Source of the DNA: CAZHHH01 sp052400685
GTDB lineage: Bacteria; Bacteroidota; Bacteroidia; Bacteroidales; Marinilabiliaceae
Direction: 5' to 3' (one strand)
DNA: 64,000 nucleotides
Assembly (NCBI GenBank): GCA_052400685.1
Contig: JBQTGJ010000014.1
The position numbers and the translations under genes are program-made. Positions 7,737-16,670 of this stretch are shown in pieces. The notes beneath the pieces are model-generated. The model saw only the letters and a program-made list of their open reading frames with translations, was not told the DNA's origin and ran no database searches. How positions within the stretch are numbered: the first letter of the stretch is position 1; each line of letters opens with the position of its first letter.

Positions 7737-8489
7737 ATGTTCATTATATCCAAGTTGATGGCGTTCCTTATTTCGCCTCTAAATATTATTGTTCTTTTGA
7801 CAGTTTTGGCTATTATTTTAAAAAAGAGGCGGAAATTGTTGCTTTGGACGATTTTAGGAATATTTTTGTTTTTTAGCAATCCCATGATTTTTAGAGGAGT
7901 AATAAGACATTGGGAGTCGGCTCCTACTGCTCTTCCAGCCAATGATTCTTCCTTCATAAATGTGGTTGTTTTGGGGGGAATGGCTTCTTATTATGAGCCA
8001 ACGGCGAGGGTTCGTTTTTGGCAAAGTGGCGACCGTCTCATGCAAGCTTTGGCGATAGTGCATCAAAACCCGGTGGCGCATTTGGTCATTTCTGGCGGTT
8101 CTGCCGCCGTGTTGTTACATGAGCGCCCTGAAGGGGCTTTTATATCTGATTTTTTGATCCAGGCGGGAGTCTCAACACAAGTGAAGGTTGAAGTTGATTC
8201 GTTGTCGCGAAACACCTTTGAAAACGCATTGTATACTTCCCGGATTTTTGAAAGAAACGGTTGGCAAAAAAAAATAGCACTGGTTACCTCTGCCTGGCAC
8301 ATGAAAAGGGCGCAATGGTGCTTTAATAAATTTGGTTTTGAGGTCACCCCAGTTGGTGCCGATCCTATGTATCCTTTACAAAGGGCCGTACCTGCCGATT
8401 ATTTTATGCCTTCGGCTCAGATTTTAATCAACTGGCAAATACTTATTAAAGAGTGGGTGGGTTGGTTGGCCTACAAGGTTCGATATTAA
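7737..8489 (+). CDS. YdcF/ElyC-family (DUF218) membrane protein
   Basis: A 250-residue protein. Two hydrophobic segments at residues about 1-25 and 33-55 anchor it in the inner membrane, and a periplasm-facing DUF218 domain follows. The family motifs are visible: VVVLGGM, HLVISGG, a conserved acidic segment with SRNTFENA, and VTSAWHMKRAQWCF. Relatives include ElyC and SanA, which are linked to envelope and peptidoglycan precursor metabolism, but the chemistry is unsettled. The gene stands alone, followed by a long gene-free stretch. Confidence 0.85.
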   Translation: MFIISKLMAFLISPLNIIVLLTVLAIILKKRRKLLLWTILGIFLFFSNPMIFRGVIRHWESAPTALPANDSSFINVVVLGGMASYYEPTARVRFWQSGDRLMQALAIVHQNPVAHLVISGGSAAVLLHERPEGAFISDFLIQAGVSTQVKVEVDSLSRNTFENALYTSRIFERNGWQKKIALVTSAWHMKRAQWCFNKFGFEVTPVGADPMYPLQRAVPADYFMPSAQILINWQILIKEWVGWLAYKVRY

Positions 8490-8730
8490 ACAATGAAAAT
8501 AGATTGTACATTAGGTGTTTAATGTGCCTTTCCTGGACTTTTTTAGTGCGAATGTTGTGTGTATTTGATCGTAAAGCATATCTTCGCGTCAATTTTTGTG
8601 CGTTTACAATTCATTTTTTATACCTGCCTGATTGCTTTTTTTTTAAGATAATTTATGGTACGTATGATGGCTTTGATCAAGGGGTAATTCCGGGGCAGGC
8701 ATGGGATTCTGGACGGCTTTCCCGGTTTAA
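8490..8730. other. Gene-free stretch
   Basis: No supported gene, RNA or hairpin was recognised. Open frames here lack any family resemblance. Confidence 0.5.
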
Positions 8731-8877
8731 TTAGCGTCTGTCCATAACCTAAGTGTTTAAAATATAAAGCTCAAATACAAGGCTTGCGAAGTCATAAAAA
8801 TCAAGGCGTTTACTTTTCGTAAATGACTGTTTTTATGACAAGCGTAACGAAGTAGTTGACTTTATAGACAAACACTA
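8731..8877 (+). repeat. Palindromic MITE-like element, short form
   Basis: It is very similar to the copy at 6501-6645, starting GCGTCTGTCCATAACC and ending TTTATAGACAAACACTA. It abuts the stop codon of the converging Fe-S protein gene (8879). TTTAA occurs on both flanks and could be a target duplication. Confidence 0.85.
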
Positions 8878-8878
8878 T

Positions 8879-9766
8879 TTAAAGCCACTCGTCGTTTAGG
8901 ATATTCCCTTCGGCTGAAACGCGAATCATTTTAAGTGGTATTTTACGCTGACTTTGCAGCCTTGCATTTTTGGCCAGTTGAAGCAGACCGGAGCAACACG
9001 GTACTTCCATAATAACAACGGTTAGTGTGTTTATTTTGGCAGTATCAATGAGTTGAACCAATTTGTTGAGATAGGTGTCCTGATCGTGGTCAAGTTTGGG
9101 GCAGGCAATGGCTAGTGTCTTACCTTTCAAAATGCGTTGATGAAAATCAGCCATGGCAAATCCGGCACAGTCGGCCGCTAAAACCAAATCGCTACCTTTG
9201 AACATTGACGAGGAGGGATTGATCAGATGCATTTGCACCGGCCACTGACGTAATTCTGAAGCCGTTGAATGTGTTGGTGCTGCAACTGGACTAAAGGTTT
9301 TGTTGGCAGTTGGTTTTAGTGCTCTTTCTGCCGATCCGGGGCAACTGTTGGTACTGCAGGCTGTGTGCACTGCTTTATGAATCCCGTTAAGTTCTTTTAT
9401 AACGTCCATAAAATTAAAAGGGAGCGATTCTTTGTTGGATTGTAAATATTCTAATCCTTCTTTCAAAAAAACAGTTTCGTGATGGTCTTTCAAATGCTTG
9501 AGATGCGCAATTACGGTGTTTTTACCTTTTGGTATGGTATTTTGCATCACCTGTATCTCATCGTATGGCTCAGCTTCCCGTTTTTCGATGGTGATGGCCC
9601 CTTGTGGACAATGACCCAAACAAGCACCTAATCCGTCGCATAATAAATCACTGACGAGACGGGCCTTGCCGTCTATTATTTGCAATGCGCCTTCGTGACA
9701 GGCTGGTATGCATTGTCCGCACCCATCGCAAATTGTCTCATCAATATGAATCATCTCTCTTTCCAT
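8879..9766 (-). CDS. 4Fe-4S dicluster ferredoxin-type protein
   Basis: A 295-residue protein when started at the ATG at 9766 (MEREMIHIDE). The 20 residues upstream in the frame would lie at or before the predicted transcription start. Residues about 8-60 hold two 4Fe-4S ferredoxin motifs: CDGCGQCIPAC, and CDGLGACLGHCPQGAI. The C-terminal part contains LVLAADCAGFAMADF and MEVPCCSGLLQLA, with further cysteines. It is probably a soluble electron-transfer or Fe-S sensor protein of the type often linked to anaerobic or nitrosative stress regulons. The operator upstream supports regulation by a Crp/Fnr-type factor. Confidence 0.75.
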   Translation of the reverse strand: MEREMIHIDETICDGCGQCIPACHEGALQIIDGKARLVSDLLCDGLGACLGHCPQGAITIEKREAEPYDEIQVMQNTIPKGKNTVIAHLKHLKDHHETVFLKEGLEYLQSNKESLPFNFMDVIKELNGIHKAVHTACSTNSCPGSAERALKPTANKTFSPVAAPTHSTASELRQWPVQMHLINPSSSMFKGSDLVLAADCAGFAMADFHQRILKGKTLAIACPKLDHDQDTYLNKLVQLIDTAKINTLTVVIMEVPCCSGLLQLAKNARLQSQRKIPLKMIRVSAEGNILNDEWL

Positions 9767-9788
9767 CGTTTTTGCTTTTTTAATGATG

Positions 9789-9796
9789 CAAAGATA
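9789..9796 (-). promoter_or_regulatory. -7 promoter box of the Fe-S protein gene
   Basis: TATCTTTG on the minus strand fits the Bacteroidota TAnnTTTG element and lies 23 bases before the chosen ATG. No clear TTG -33 element is seen, which fits activator dependence. Confidence 0.55.
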
Positions 9797-9818
9797 ATGT
9801 TGTATGATTGGTATTTTC

Positions 9819-9834
9819 TGTAACAATTGTTACA
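9819..9834. promoter_or_regulatory. 16-bp palindromic operator, Crp/Fnr-family type
   Basis: TGTAACAATTGTTACA is a perfect 16-bp palindrome. Taking the -7 box at 9789-9796 as reference, the operator centre falls close to -41/-42 from the expected transcription start, the position of class II activator sites. HcpR- or Fnr-like regulators use operators of this form; the specific regulator is inference. Confidence 0.6.
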
Positions 9835-9892
9835 TGTTAAGTGTTTTTTGATAAGGCTTTAATGATGATATTCTGTACCATCAAGGATTTTT

Positions 9893-9968
9893 TTCTCATT
9901 ACGATCGCTTTCAAAATGATCATTTACACTAGTAAATTCAGAGCATTGAAGCTGGGTAAGCCTCCAAA
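9893..9968 (-). repeat. Degenerate palindromic element, minus orientation
   Basis: Read on the minus strand, it runs GAGGCTTACCCAGCTTCAAT, then GTAAATGATCATTTTGAAAGC and GATCGTAATG. This matches the diverged subfamily also seen near 16500, 27353 and 44058. Confidence 0.5.
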
Positions 9969-10519
9969 ATATAGTTAGCTTATCTGCCAATGGTTTTTTT
10001 TTAAAAACGTTGTGTAGGGTGCTACCCTAAAGTGGTGCCTATAGACTCTCTAGGGCTTATGAATGAAATGTTTCCTGTTTATTGATATTATGATATAAAT
10101 GGTTATTTTCGGTCACTATTTATGGCATGTTTTTGATAGGCGTTTTGCAGTCTTGTTGGTCTGTTTAAATGTATTTATTGATAATGAATGTGTCGATAAT
10201 TGGGGTATCGTTAATGTAAATAGAGTTCTCATGAATATGCAATAAGCCATGATTATATAATATTACGCATGGGTATCGTTCTTTTTGGAGAGTTTTGTGT
10301 TGCAGTTAATAATAAATCTATTTGTTTTTCGTATTATTTGCAGCCGCGTTTTTTTCTGTAAATGAAGCGATGCGTCTCATGAATACCTATAAACACCATA
10401 TGAGTAAAAACCCAGAGTCCGTAAGGTTTTATCCTTAAATGAAAAATAAATTTTTTATCGACTAATAGTGTTAAGGAATTATTAAAAATACGATGTATTA
10501 AATCTTTTATTGTTAATTT
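9969..10519. other. Gene-free stretch before the sulfatase-family gene
   Basis: About 550 AT-rich bases without a supported gene, RNA or strong hairpin. They presumably include the promoter of the downstream gene. Confidence 0.5.
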
Positions 10520-12175
10520 ATGATGGTTCAAAAACAGAAACAATTTGTAATTGCTATATTTTTACTCTTTATAGTAATGCTTCCCAATATTATTTTTATA
10601 GGTGTAGGAGAAGATTCTGCGGTATTCACAATAACCAAGAAAATTGTTTTTTTTATTTATACATTATCGCTTGTTTTATTTGCTTTAAGTTTTATAAAAC
10701 CAAAGGTCTTTTTCCTCCTATTTCTTCCTTTGTTGCCATTTGCGCTAATTGATCTTTATATCATTGCTATTACAGGTACTCAGTCGACAGAAATGCATTA
10801 TTATTCTTTTTTTGCAACAAATTTGAATGAAGCTGTTGAGCTTATAAGAGGAAATATTACTTATGTATTTTTAGCTGTTTTGTATATAGGTCTGTTCATA
10901 TTCTTTCTGTCCAAGCTGAAGTTTTCTTTTCATCTTAGTCGTAAAATAAGACTTTTTGTAGGTGTTATTTCGTTAGCAGTTATAACAGGAATCTTAATAA
11001 GAGATTTTAAAATAGCATACACAACCTATAAAACAGACTTGCTGGGGATCACTAAATACTATTTTTTTGTAAAGCTAAATAAAACTTTTCCTGTTGGGAC
11101 TATTTCCAAATTGGAGGATATTTATCAGGATGTGAAGGAAGTAAATAAGTTTAAAGAAAATAATGTCGATTTCTTATATAACCCTGTTTTAACAAACAGT
11201 GATGATCAAGTAATTGTATTGGTAATTGGAGAAACAGCCAGACGGGATAACTTTCAGATATATGGTTATAAAAGAAAAACGAATCCAAGGCTTGTAGAGG
11301 AAAATAATTTAATTGCGTTTACAAAATTTACGACTTGTGCTAATTTCACGCTTACCAGTGTATCACAGATTATGTCAAGCGTTGGGCCTGCTAACTACAA
11401 AGATGTTTATAATGAGTTAGGTTTAATTGCAGCATTTAAAGAGGCTGGCTATAAAACATATTGGATAACAAATCAAAATTATTCTGTTGGATCTATGTAT
11501 AGTTTGTATTCAACGAGTGCAGACGTTTTTAAAAATGTATCTAAAACATTAGATGTGTCGAATAACGATTTAGTGACTTTGCCTGTTCTCGATGAATGTT
11601 TGAAAGATGATATTAATAGGAAATTTATTGTTATTCACAGTATTGGAAGTCATTATAGATATAATTTAAGATATCCAAAGGAGTTTGCCCGTTTTAAACC
11701 GGAGATAGATGGTAGCATTAGCATTGCTGAGAATGGTGTGAAATACAAATCGAAATACATAAATTCGTATGATAATTCAATACTTTTTACTGATTATTTC
11801 TTATCTGAAATAATAAACAGGCTGAAAAAGGATAATGAGCTTTCTATTATGATGTATTTGTCCGACCATGGGGAGAATCTTTACGATGATAAAAAAGAAC
11901 TTTTTTTGCACGGTACACCTGATCCTTCTGCGTATGAACTTGAAATTCCAATGTTTGTATGGTATTCTGACAACTATGATCAAAATGTAATTAATAGATT
12001 AAATCAAGTTAAGGACGAAAAACTTTCTTCGGAAATAGTGTTTCATACATTATCTGATTTAGGAGGTTTTAAAACAAAATTACACAATTTAAAATACGAT
12101 TTGCTGTCTGATAGTTTGGTTGTTGGTGAGAGAACCTTCCTAAAACCTGACGGTTCCGTAATGAAAATCGACTAA
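10520..12175 (+). CDS. Phosphoethanolamine transferase-like (sulfatase-fold) membrane enzyme
   Basis: A 551-residue inner-membrane protein. About five transmembrane segments occupy residues 1-165. A periplasmic alkaline-phosphatase-fold domain follows from about 235. VLVIGETARRDNFQIYGY contains the E and the catalytic Thr of EptA-type enzymes, FTTCANFTLTSVSQIMS follows, and LSDHGENLYDD supplies metal ligands. Family members transfer phosphoethanolamine to lipid A or other glycolipids. The substrate here cannot be told from sequence. It is a single-gene unit with an AT-rich upstream region. Start codons ATG 10520 and ATG 10523 are adjacent. Confidence 0.85.
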   Translation: MMVQKQKQFVIAIFLLFIVMLPNIIFIGVGEDSAVFTITKKIVFFIYTLSLVLFALSFIKPKVFFLLFLPLLPFALIDLYIIAITGTQSTEMHYYSFFATNLNEAVELIRGNITYVFLAVLYIGLFIFFLSKLKFSFHLSRKIRLFVGVISLAVITGILIRDFKIAYTTYKTDLLGITKYYFFVKLNKTFPVGTISKLEDIYQDVKEVNKFKENNVDFLYNPVLTNSDDQVIVLVIGETARRDNFQIYGYKRKTNPRLVEENNLIAFTKFTTCANFTLTSVSQIMSSVGPANYKDVYNELGLIAAFKEAGYKTYWITNQNYSVGSMYSLYSTSADVFKNVSKTLDVSNNDLVTLPVLDECLKDDINRKFIVIHSIGSHYRYNLRYPKEFARFKPEIDGSISIAENGVKYKSKYINSYDNSILFTDYFLSEIINRLKKDNELSIMMYLSDHGENLYDDKKELFLHGTPDPSAYELEIPMFVWYSDNYDQNVINRLNQVKDEKLSSEIVFHTLSDLGGFKTKLHNLKYDLLSDSLVVGERTFLKPDGSVMKID

Positions 12176-12476
12176 ACGACTGTCTCTGATATTCAGTTTA
12201 ATTCAACCATTAAATTTTATAGATTTAGTAATATTTAAAATCCCCGGAAATTATTTTGATAGGTTGATCGTGAACCTCTGGCTTACGGATTTACGAGAAT
12301 ATATTTAAAAAGTTAATTATTTTCATATTTGTGTGATTATTATTAATTTGCAGAATTTAAAAACAATATTGTTTATCATAAGTATAGTAAGATTATTCAA
12401 CCTTTTATTTTTGGTTGTTCATAAAACTATTTTGTCTTATGATCGTATGAAGACGATATAATAAGTTGACTAGTGT
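12176..12476. other. Gene-free stretch
   Basis: About 300 AT-rich bases between two same-strand genes. No terminator with a clear stem, RNA gene or repeat was identified. Confidence 0.5.
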
Positions 12477-14027
12477 ATGAGATATTGGTTGTTATTTCTT
12501 TCTATCCTTTTCATTGGAAACATTAAAGCCCAAAAATTCGATCAGGATTTAAATAATATTCAGGTGACCTGGCAATTAATTAACAGTTTTTATGTTGATT
12601 CAATTGATAGACCGGCTTTTGCAGAAGAAATAATCAGGTCGATGCTTTCTTCGCTCGATCCGCACTCCGTATATATTCCTGCCGATGAAGTTAAAGCGGC
12701 CAACGAAGCTTTGAATGGCAATTTTGAAGGTGTTGGCATTGAATTTTTAATTTTAAAAGATACGCTTACCGTTATATCAACCATAAATGGGGGGCCCTCT
12801 GAGAAAGTTGGTATTCGTACCGGTGATCGAATTCTGTTTATCAATGGGGAAAAAGTAGCGTCGGTTGGTATTAACTCAGATGATGTGTATGCCATGCTTC
12901 GTGGAAGAAAAGGAACTGAGGTTGATTTTACCATTGTGCGTAGGGGTGAAGATAAGATGTTGGATTTTAGTGTGGTACGCGATGAAGTGCCAATCCCTAG
13001 TATAGAGGCTTCTTATATGGCCGATGCGACAAATGGATATATTAAGATCAGCCGCTTTGCAGCAAACACGAATAAAGAATTTAATGACGTGCTTAAAAAG
13101 CTAAAAAAGGCCGGTATGGAAAATTTAATACTGGACTTACGTGGCAATACAGGCGGTTATATGAGCTCTGCGTTGGCTATTCTTGATCAGTTTTTGGACC
13201 GGGGGAAGTTGATGGTTTATACTGAGGGGGCTGCACTATCGCGTCGAGATCATAAGGCAACGTCTAAAGGTTTATGGATTGATGGCGGATTGGTGGTTCT
13301 GATCGATGAGAATTCGGCCTCTGCCAGCGAAATTGTGGCAGGTGCGATTCAGGATTGGGATCGCGGTGCAATTGTTGGCCGCAGGAGCTATGGCAAAGGC
13401 TTGGTACAACGTCCGTTTACTCTTACGGATGGCTCTGAAGTGCGACTCACCATTGCAAAGTATTATACACCTTCCGGACGCTGCATTCAAAAACCTTATT
13501 CCGACGACAAAGATTCTTATAAGGAAGAAGTGCTTGATAGATATAACAACGGGGAACTATGGAATAGAGATAGTATTCACGTAAATGAAACGCTTAGTTT
13601 TAAAACATTGGTTGCCGGACGTCCTGTTTTTGGGGGTGGTGGTATTATGCCTGATTTTTTTGTCCCGCTTGATACTACAGGATATTCCGATTATTATCGC
13701 GATTTGGTGGTTAATGGAGTACTAAGTAGCGTGGCCCTTGATTTTTATAATAACACTGAACCGCAATGGAAGGATGTTAGATCTTTTATGCAGGATTTTG
13801 CTGTTGACGATGTCTTAATTACTCAGGTGCAAAAGGAAGCATCAATGATAGGACTGGCCATTGATGTCGCCGCTGATAATTTAATTGCCTTGCAGCTAAA
13901 GGCTCTTATAGCACGTAATTTGTGGGGTAATAGTGCTTATTATGAAATTATTAACCCGACTGTTGGCGCCTACCAAAAAGCAATTCAGCTTTTTGCGAAT
14001 AATGAAGAAGAACTAGTGCGTCCGTAA
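12477..14027 (+). CDS. S41-family C-terminal processing peptidase
   Basis: A 516-residue exported serine protease. Residues 1-18 are a signal peptide (LLFLSILFIGNIKAQ). A PDZ domain spans about 85-165 (GVGIEFLI, then GIRTGDRILFING). The S41 catalytic core follows: NLILDLRGNTGGY (about 215-227), the Ser in DENSASASEIVAGA (about 280) and the Lys in RRSYGKGLVQ (about 305) form the Ser-Lys dyad. It trims or degrades C-termini of periplasmic proteins. Residues beyond about 350 are a lineage-specific C-terminal extension, usual in Bacteroidota homologues. Confidence 0.9.
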   Translation: MRYWLLFLSILFIGNIKAQKFDQDLNNIQVTWQLINSFYVDSIDRPAFAEEIIRSMLSSLDPHSVYIPADEVKAANEALNGNFEGVGIEFLILKDTLTVISTINGGPSEKVGIRTGDRILFINGEKVASVGINSDDVYAMLRGRKGTEVDFTIVRRGEDKMLDFSVVRDEVPIPSIEASYMADATNGYIKISRFAANTNKEFNDVLKKLKKAGMENLILDLRGNTGGYMSSALAILDQFLDRGKLMVYTEGAALSRRDHKATSKGLWIDGGLVVLIDENSASASEIVAGAIQDWDRGAIVGRRSYGKGLVQRPFTLTDGSEVRLTIAKYYTPSGRCIQKPYSDDKDSYKEEVLDRYNNGELWNRDSIHVNETLSFKTLVAGRPVFGGGGIMPDFFVPLDTTGYSDYYRDLVVNGVLSSVALDFYNNTEPQWKDVRSFMQDFAVDDVLITQVQKEASMIGLAIDVAADNLIALQLKALIARNLWGNSAYYEIINPTVGAYQKAIQLFANNEEELVRP

Positions 14028-14066
14028 AAATGGGTGATTAAAATGCCCAATAATCGCTATTTTGGT

Positions 14067-14074
14067 TATTTTTG
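14067..14074 (+). promoter_or_regulatory. -7-like box upstream of pnuC
   Basis: TATTTTTG matches TAnnTTTG and lies 33 bases before the pnuC ATG. No TTG is seen at the preferred distance, so the call rests on the -7 element only. Confidence 0.4.
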
Positions 14075-14107
14075 CAGCTATTAATAATGCACCATCAAAA
14101 ATAATCG

Positions 14108-14725
14108 ATGAATCATTTTTTGACTGAGCATTGGATTGAATTGGTGGGAACTATTTTCGCCTTTTTTTATTTGATTCTTTCCATTCGTGAGAATATTTGG
14201 ATGTGGCCGGTAGGCTTTCTTTCCTCTGCATTTTATTTAATCGTTTTTTTTCGTAGTCGGTTATATGCTGATATGGCGCTGCAAGGTTATTATCTGATTG
14301 TTAGCGTGTATGGTTGGTTTCATTGGTTAGGGAACGCTATGACCTCTGTGAAATCAGAAACAGAGCTTAAAACAACGTCTGTAAAAGTCTCTCAATACTG
14401 GATATTTGCGGCTTCCATTTTCGTTATTTTAGGGCTGATTTATGTGGTGTTGAAGGTTGTACCCAGATGGCTCAATTTACCACCATCTGATTTACCCTTG
14501 GGAGACGCCTTTACAACAGCAGCCAGCCTGGTAGCAACCTGGATGTTGGCTCGTAAATTACTCGAAAATTGGCTTTTGTGGGTGGTTATCGATGCCATGT
14601 CAATGGTTATGTATATTTATAAAGGTCTCTATATCACTTCAGCTTTGTTTTTAGTGTACACACTTATGGCAGTGGTCGGGTATGTGAAATGGAAAAAGGC
14701 GATGAGAAATGATTTTTGTCAATAA
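14108..14725 (+). CDS. pnuC: Nicotinamide riboside transporter PnuC
   Basis: A 205-residue polytopic membrane protein with about seven hydrophobic segments. The family motifs are present: an N-terminal ELVGTIFAFFYLILSIREN, MWPVGFLSSAFYLIVFF, and WLLWVVIDAMSMVMYIYKGL. PnuC carries nicotinamide riboside (or a related vitamin) across the inner membrane by facilitated diffusion, with trapping by phosphorylation. A NadR-like kinase gene follows 33 bases later, which fits NR uptake and phosphorylation. Thiamine transport (PnuT) is the main alternative but is less likely given that neighbour. Confidence 0.85.
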   Translation: MNHFLTEHWIELVGTIFAFFYLILSIRENIWMWPVGFLSSAFYLIVFFRSRLYADMALQGYYLIVSVYGWFHWLGNAMTSVKSETELKTTSVKVSQYWIFAASIFVILGLIYVVLKVVPRWLNLPPSDLPLGDAFTTAASLVATWMLARKLLENWLLWVVIDAMSMVMYIYKGLYITSALFLVYTLMAVVGYVKWKKAMRNDFCQ

Positions 14726-14758
14726 TTGCCTACCTTTGAAATTCATAGATGAAGTTTT

Positions 14759-15313
14759 ATGGTATCTATCGTTGTTTGTGGGCCCGAGTCAACAGGAAAA
14801 TCAACGCTTACAGCGCTTTTGGCGGCTCATTATAATACGCTTGGACTTCCGGAGTATGCCAGAGATTATGTGGCGCGTTTAAAGCGTCCTTATGCTATTA
14901 ACGATGTTGAAACAATTGCCCGACGACAGATTGCTCAGTATGCTCGTTGTCTAAGGCGTTTTTCTGATCAGAAAATAATTTTTTTTGACACCTTTTTGAT
15001 CATTACAAAAGTATGGTTTCAGGAGGTTTATGGCGTTTGTCCTGTGTGGTTGCACGAAGCGATTAAAACTTTATCTCCCAATTTGGTGTTACTTTGCAAA
15101 CCCGATATCGATTGGGAATTTGATTGTGTTCGTGAAAATGGAGATAGGAGAGATTCTCTTTTCCGTTGTTATCAGGAAGAGTTAATCCGTTATAATATTC
15201 CTTTTAGATATGTTGAAGGTAACGGTTCTATTCGGCTTCAAAATGCGATCGACCAGATTGATAGTTGGTTTATAGGTGAGTTAGGTAATGTTAAGAGAAA
15301 AATTAAATATTGA
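14759..15313 (+). CDS. NadR-like ribosylnicotinamide kinase (AAA/P-loop)
   Basis: A 184-residue P-loop kinase corresponding to the C-terminal domain of NadR. The Walker A motif GPESTGKST is at residues 8-16. LPEYARDYVARLKRPYAI follows, as does IIFFDTFLIITKVWFQEVYG, the typical NadR kinase segment. It would phosphorylate nicotinamide riboside to NMN and trap it in the cell. The N-terminal adenylyltransferase domain of bifunctional NadR is absent. It is translationally coupled to cysE: its TGA overlaps the cysE ATG by one base. Confidence 0.8.
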   Translation: MVSIVVCGPESTGKSTLTALLAAHYNTLGLPEYARDYVARLKRPYAINDVETIARRQIAQYARCLRRFSDQKIIFFDTFLIITKVWFQEVYGVCPVWLHEAIKTLSPNLVLLCKPDIDWEFDCVRENGDRRDSLFRCYQEELIRYNIPFRYVEGNGSIRLQNAIDQIDSWFIGELGNVKRKIKY

Positions 15314-16245
15314 TGGTTATGAGTTTCCCTGAGTATCCTAAAAGTCTGAAGAAAATAATTGAGGCTCTTTCACAGGAAGAGTCTTATAAGTCGGTGTGTC
15401 ACCGTCATCATCCCGATCAGCCCATGCCTTCGGTTAAGGTTATCCTGGAAATTGTTGATCTGGTGCGTGAAATTATTTTTCCCGGGTATTTTGGAAGTTC
15501 ACGCACGCGTCCGGGAAGTGTGAAGTATTACATTGGCGTAAATATCGAGTCGCTGTATGAAAAGTTACGTCAGCAGATTTTTGCAGGTTTATGTTTTGGC
15601 TGTACCGATAGTGATAAATTCGAGCTTGGAGATGCCAAAGCCAAAGCAACCCAAATTGCTGTTGAGTTTATAAGTCAGTTGCCACGGCTGCGTTTTTTAA
15701 TGTCAACCGATATTGAAGCTGCATTTTTGAGCGATCCGGCCGCCCAGAGTCAGGCCGAAGTTATTTTTTGTTATCCTGCCACGCGTGCAATAACAAATTA
15801 TAGAGTTGCCCATACGTTGCTCGAATTGAATGTGCCACTAATACCTCGTATTATTTCTGAAATGGCTCATTCCGAGACGGGTATCGACATACATCCGCGT
15901 GCAAAAATCGGAAGTAGTTTTACCATTGATCATGGTACCGGTGTTGTTATTGGTGCCACCTCTGTCATCGGAAATAATGTGAAAATCTACCAGGGCGTAA
16001 CTTTGGGAGCCAAAAGTTTTCCACTTGATAATGAGGGAAACCCTATAAAAGGGATTCCGCGTCATCCCATTGTCGAAGATAATGTTATTATATATGCTCA
16101 GGCTACTATTCTCGGGAGAATTACGATTGGTGCCAACTCGGTAATTGGTGGGAACGTATGGATTACTTCTGATGTGGCACCTAACAGTAAAGTAGTACAG
16201 GAAAAGTACCGCTTTTCGGGATTTTTGGGTGGTGATGGAATTTAA
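15313..16245 (+). CDS. cysE: Serine O-acetyltransferase
   Basis: About 310 residues. An alpha-helical N-terminal domain (residues 1-180) precedes a left-handed beta-helix of hexapeptide repeats (about 195-300). DIHPRAKIGSSFTIDHGTG carries the catalytic Asp/His, followed by NVKIYQGVTLGAKS. It acetylates L-serine with acetyl-CoA as the first step to cysteine. The start is taken as ATG 15313, which overlaps the upstream TGA; ATG 15319 (MSFPEY) is equally possible. This is the longer type of SAT usual in Bacteroidota. The link with NAD salvage genes is positional only. Confidence 0.9.
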   Translation: MVMSFPEYPKSLKKIIEALSQEESYKSVCHRHHPDQPMPSVKVILEIVDLVREIIFPGYFGSSRTRPGSVKYYIGVNIESLYEKLRQQIFAGLCFGCTDSDKFELGDAKAKATQIAVEFISQLPRLRFLMSTDIEAAFLSDPAAQSQAEVIFCYPATRAITNYRVAHTLLELNVPLIPRIISEMAHSETGIDIHPRAKIGSSFTIDHGTGVVIGATSVIGNNVKIYQGVTLGAKSFPLDNEGNPIKGIPRHPIVEDNVIIYAQATILGRITIGANSVIGGNVWITSDVAPNSKVVQEKYRFSGFLGGDGI

Positions 16246-16670
16246 TATTATGTTTTAGATAGTTATTGTTTTTATCTGTTTTTTTTGAAATACTATTAGA
16301 TTTAACAATTTGAATAATTCATAACTCTTTTTAATTTATATATTTGTATAACTCTTTCATTTAGTTTCTCTTTTTGGCTTTTAAGAACCGATGAAGATTT
16401 TTTAGATTGTTAAAATGGCTCTTATGTTGTGTCTGTCAATAAAATCAACGGTTTGGAGTCAGTAGGTTTTAAATAAAAGCTTGTACAGCCCTAGATGTTT
16501 GGTGGCAACAAGGAAACTTTAACTTTGAGGCTTTCGAAGCTTAAATAAATAAGAGTTTATTGTCGTAAATGACCATTTTTAAAGCGAGAGTGACAAAAAA
16601 ATAGCTTTTTTGCTTACATTATAAAGGCTTTTATGTATATTTTCAGCTCAGATTTAAAGTACACCATTAA
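16246..16670 (+). repeat. Intergenic region with a degenerate palindromic element (about 16428-16630)
   Basis: No gene is present. GTGTCTGTCAATAAAATC at 16429 resembles the left end of the MITE-like element. GAGGCTTTCGAAGCTTAAA (about 16527) and GTAAATGACCATTTTTAAAG with GAGAGTGAC (about 16566) match its internal arms. The copy is strongly diverged and interrupted. The rest is AT-rich without recognised signals. Confidence 0.5.

Noticed and set aside
8453..8734. 93-codon open frame after the YdcF-like gene
   Set aside because: It overlaps the end of the real gene in another frame and contains no recognisable protein pattern.
10334..10543. Minus-strand frame before the sulfatase-family gene
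   Set aside because: It overlaps the start of the real gene and has no family features; AT-rich DNA gives such frames by chance.
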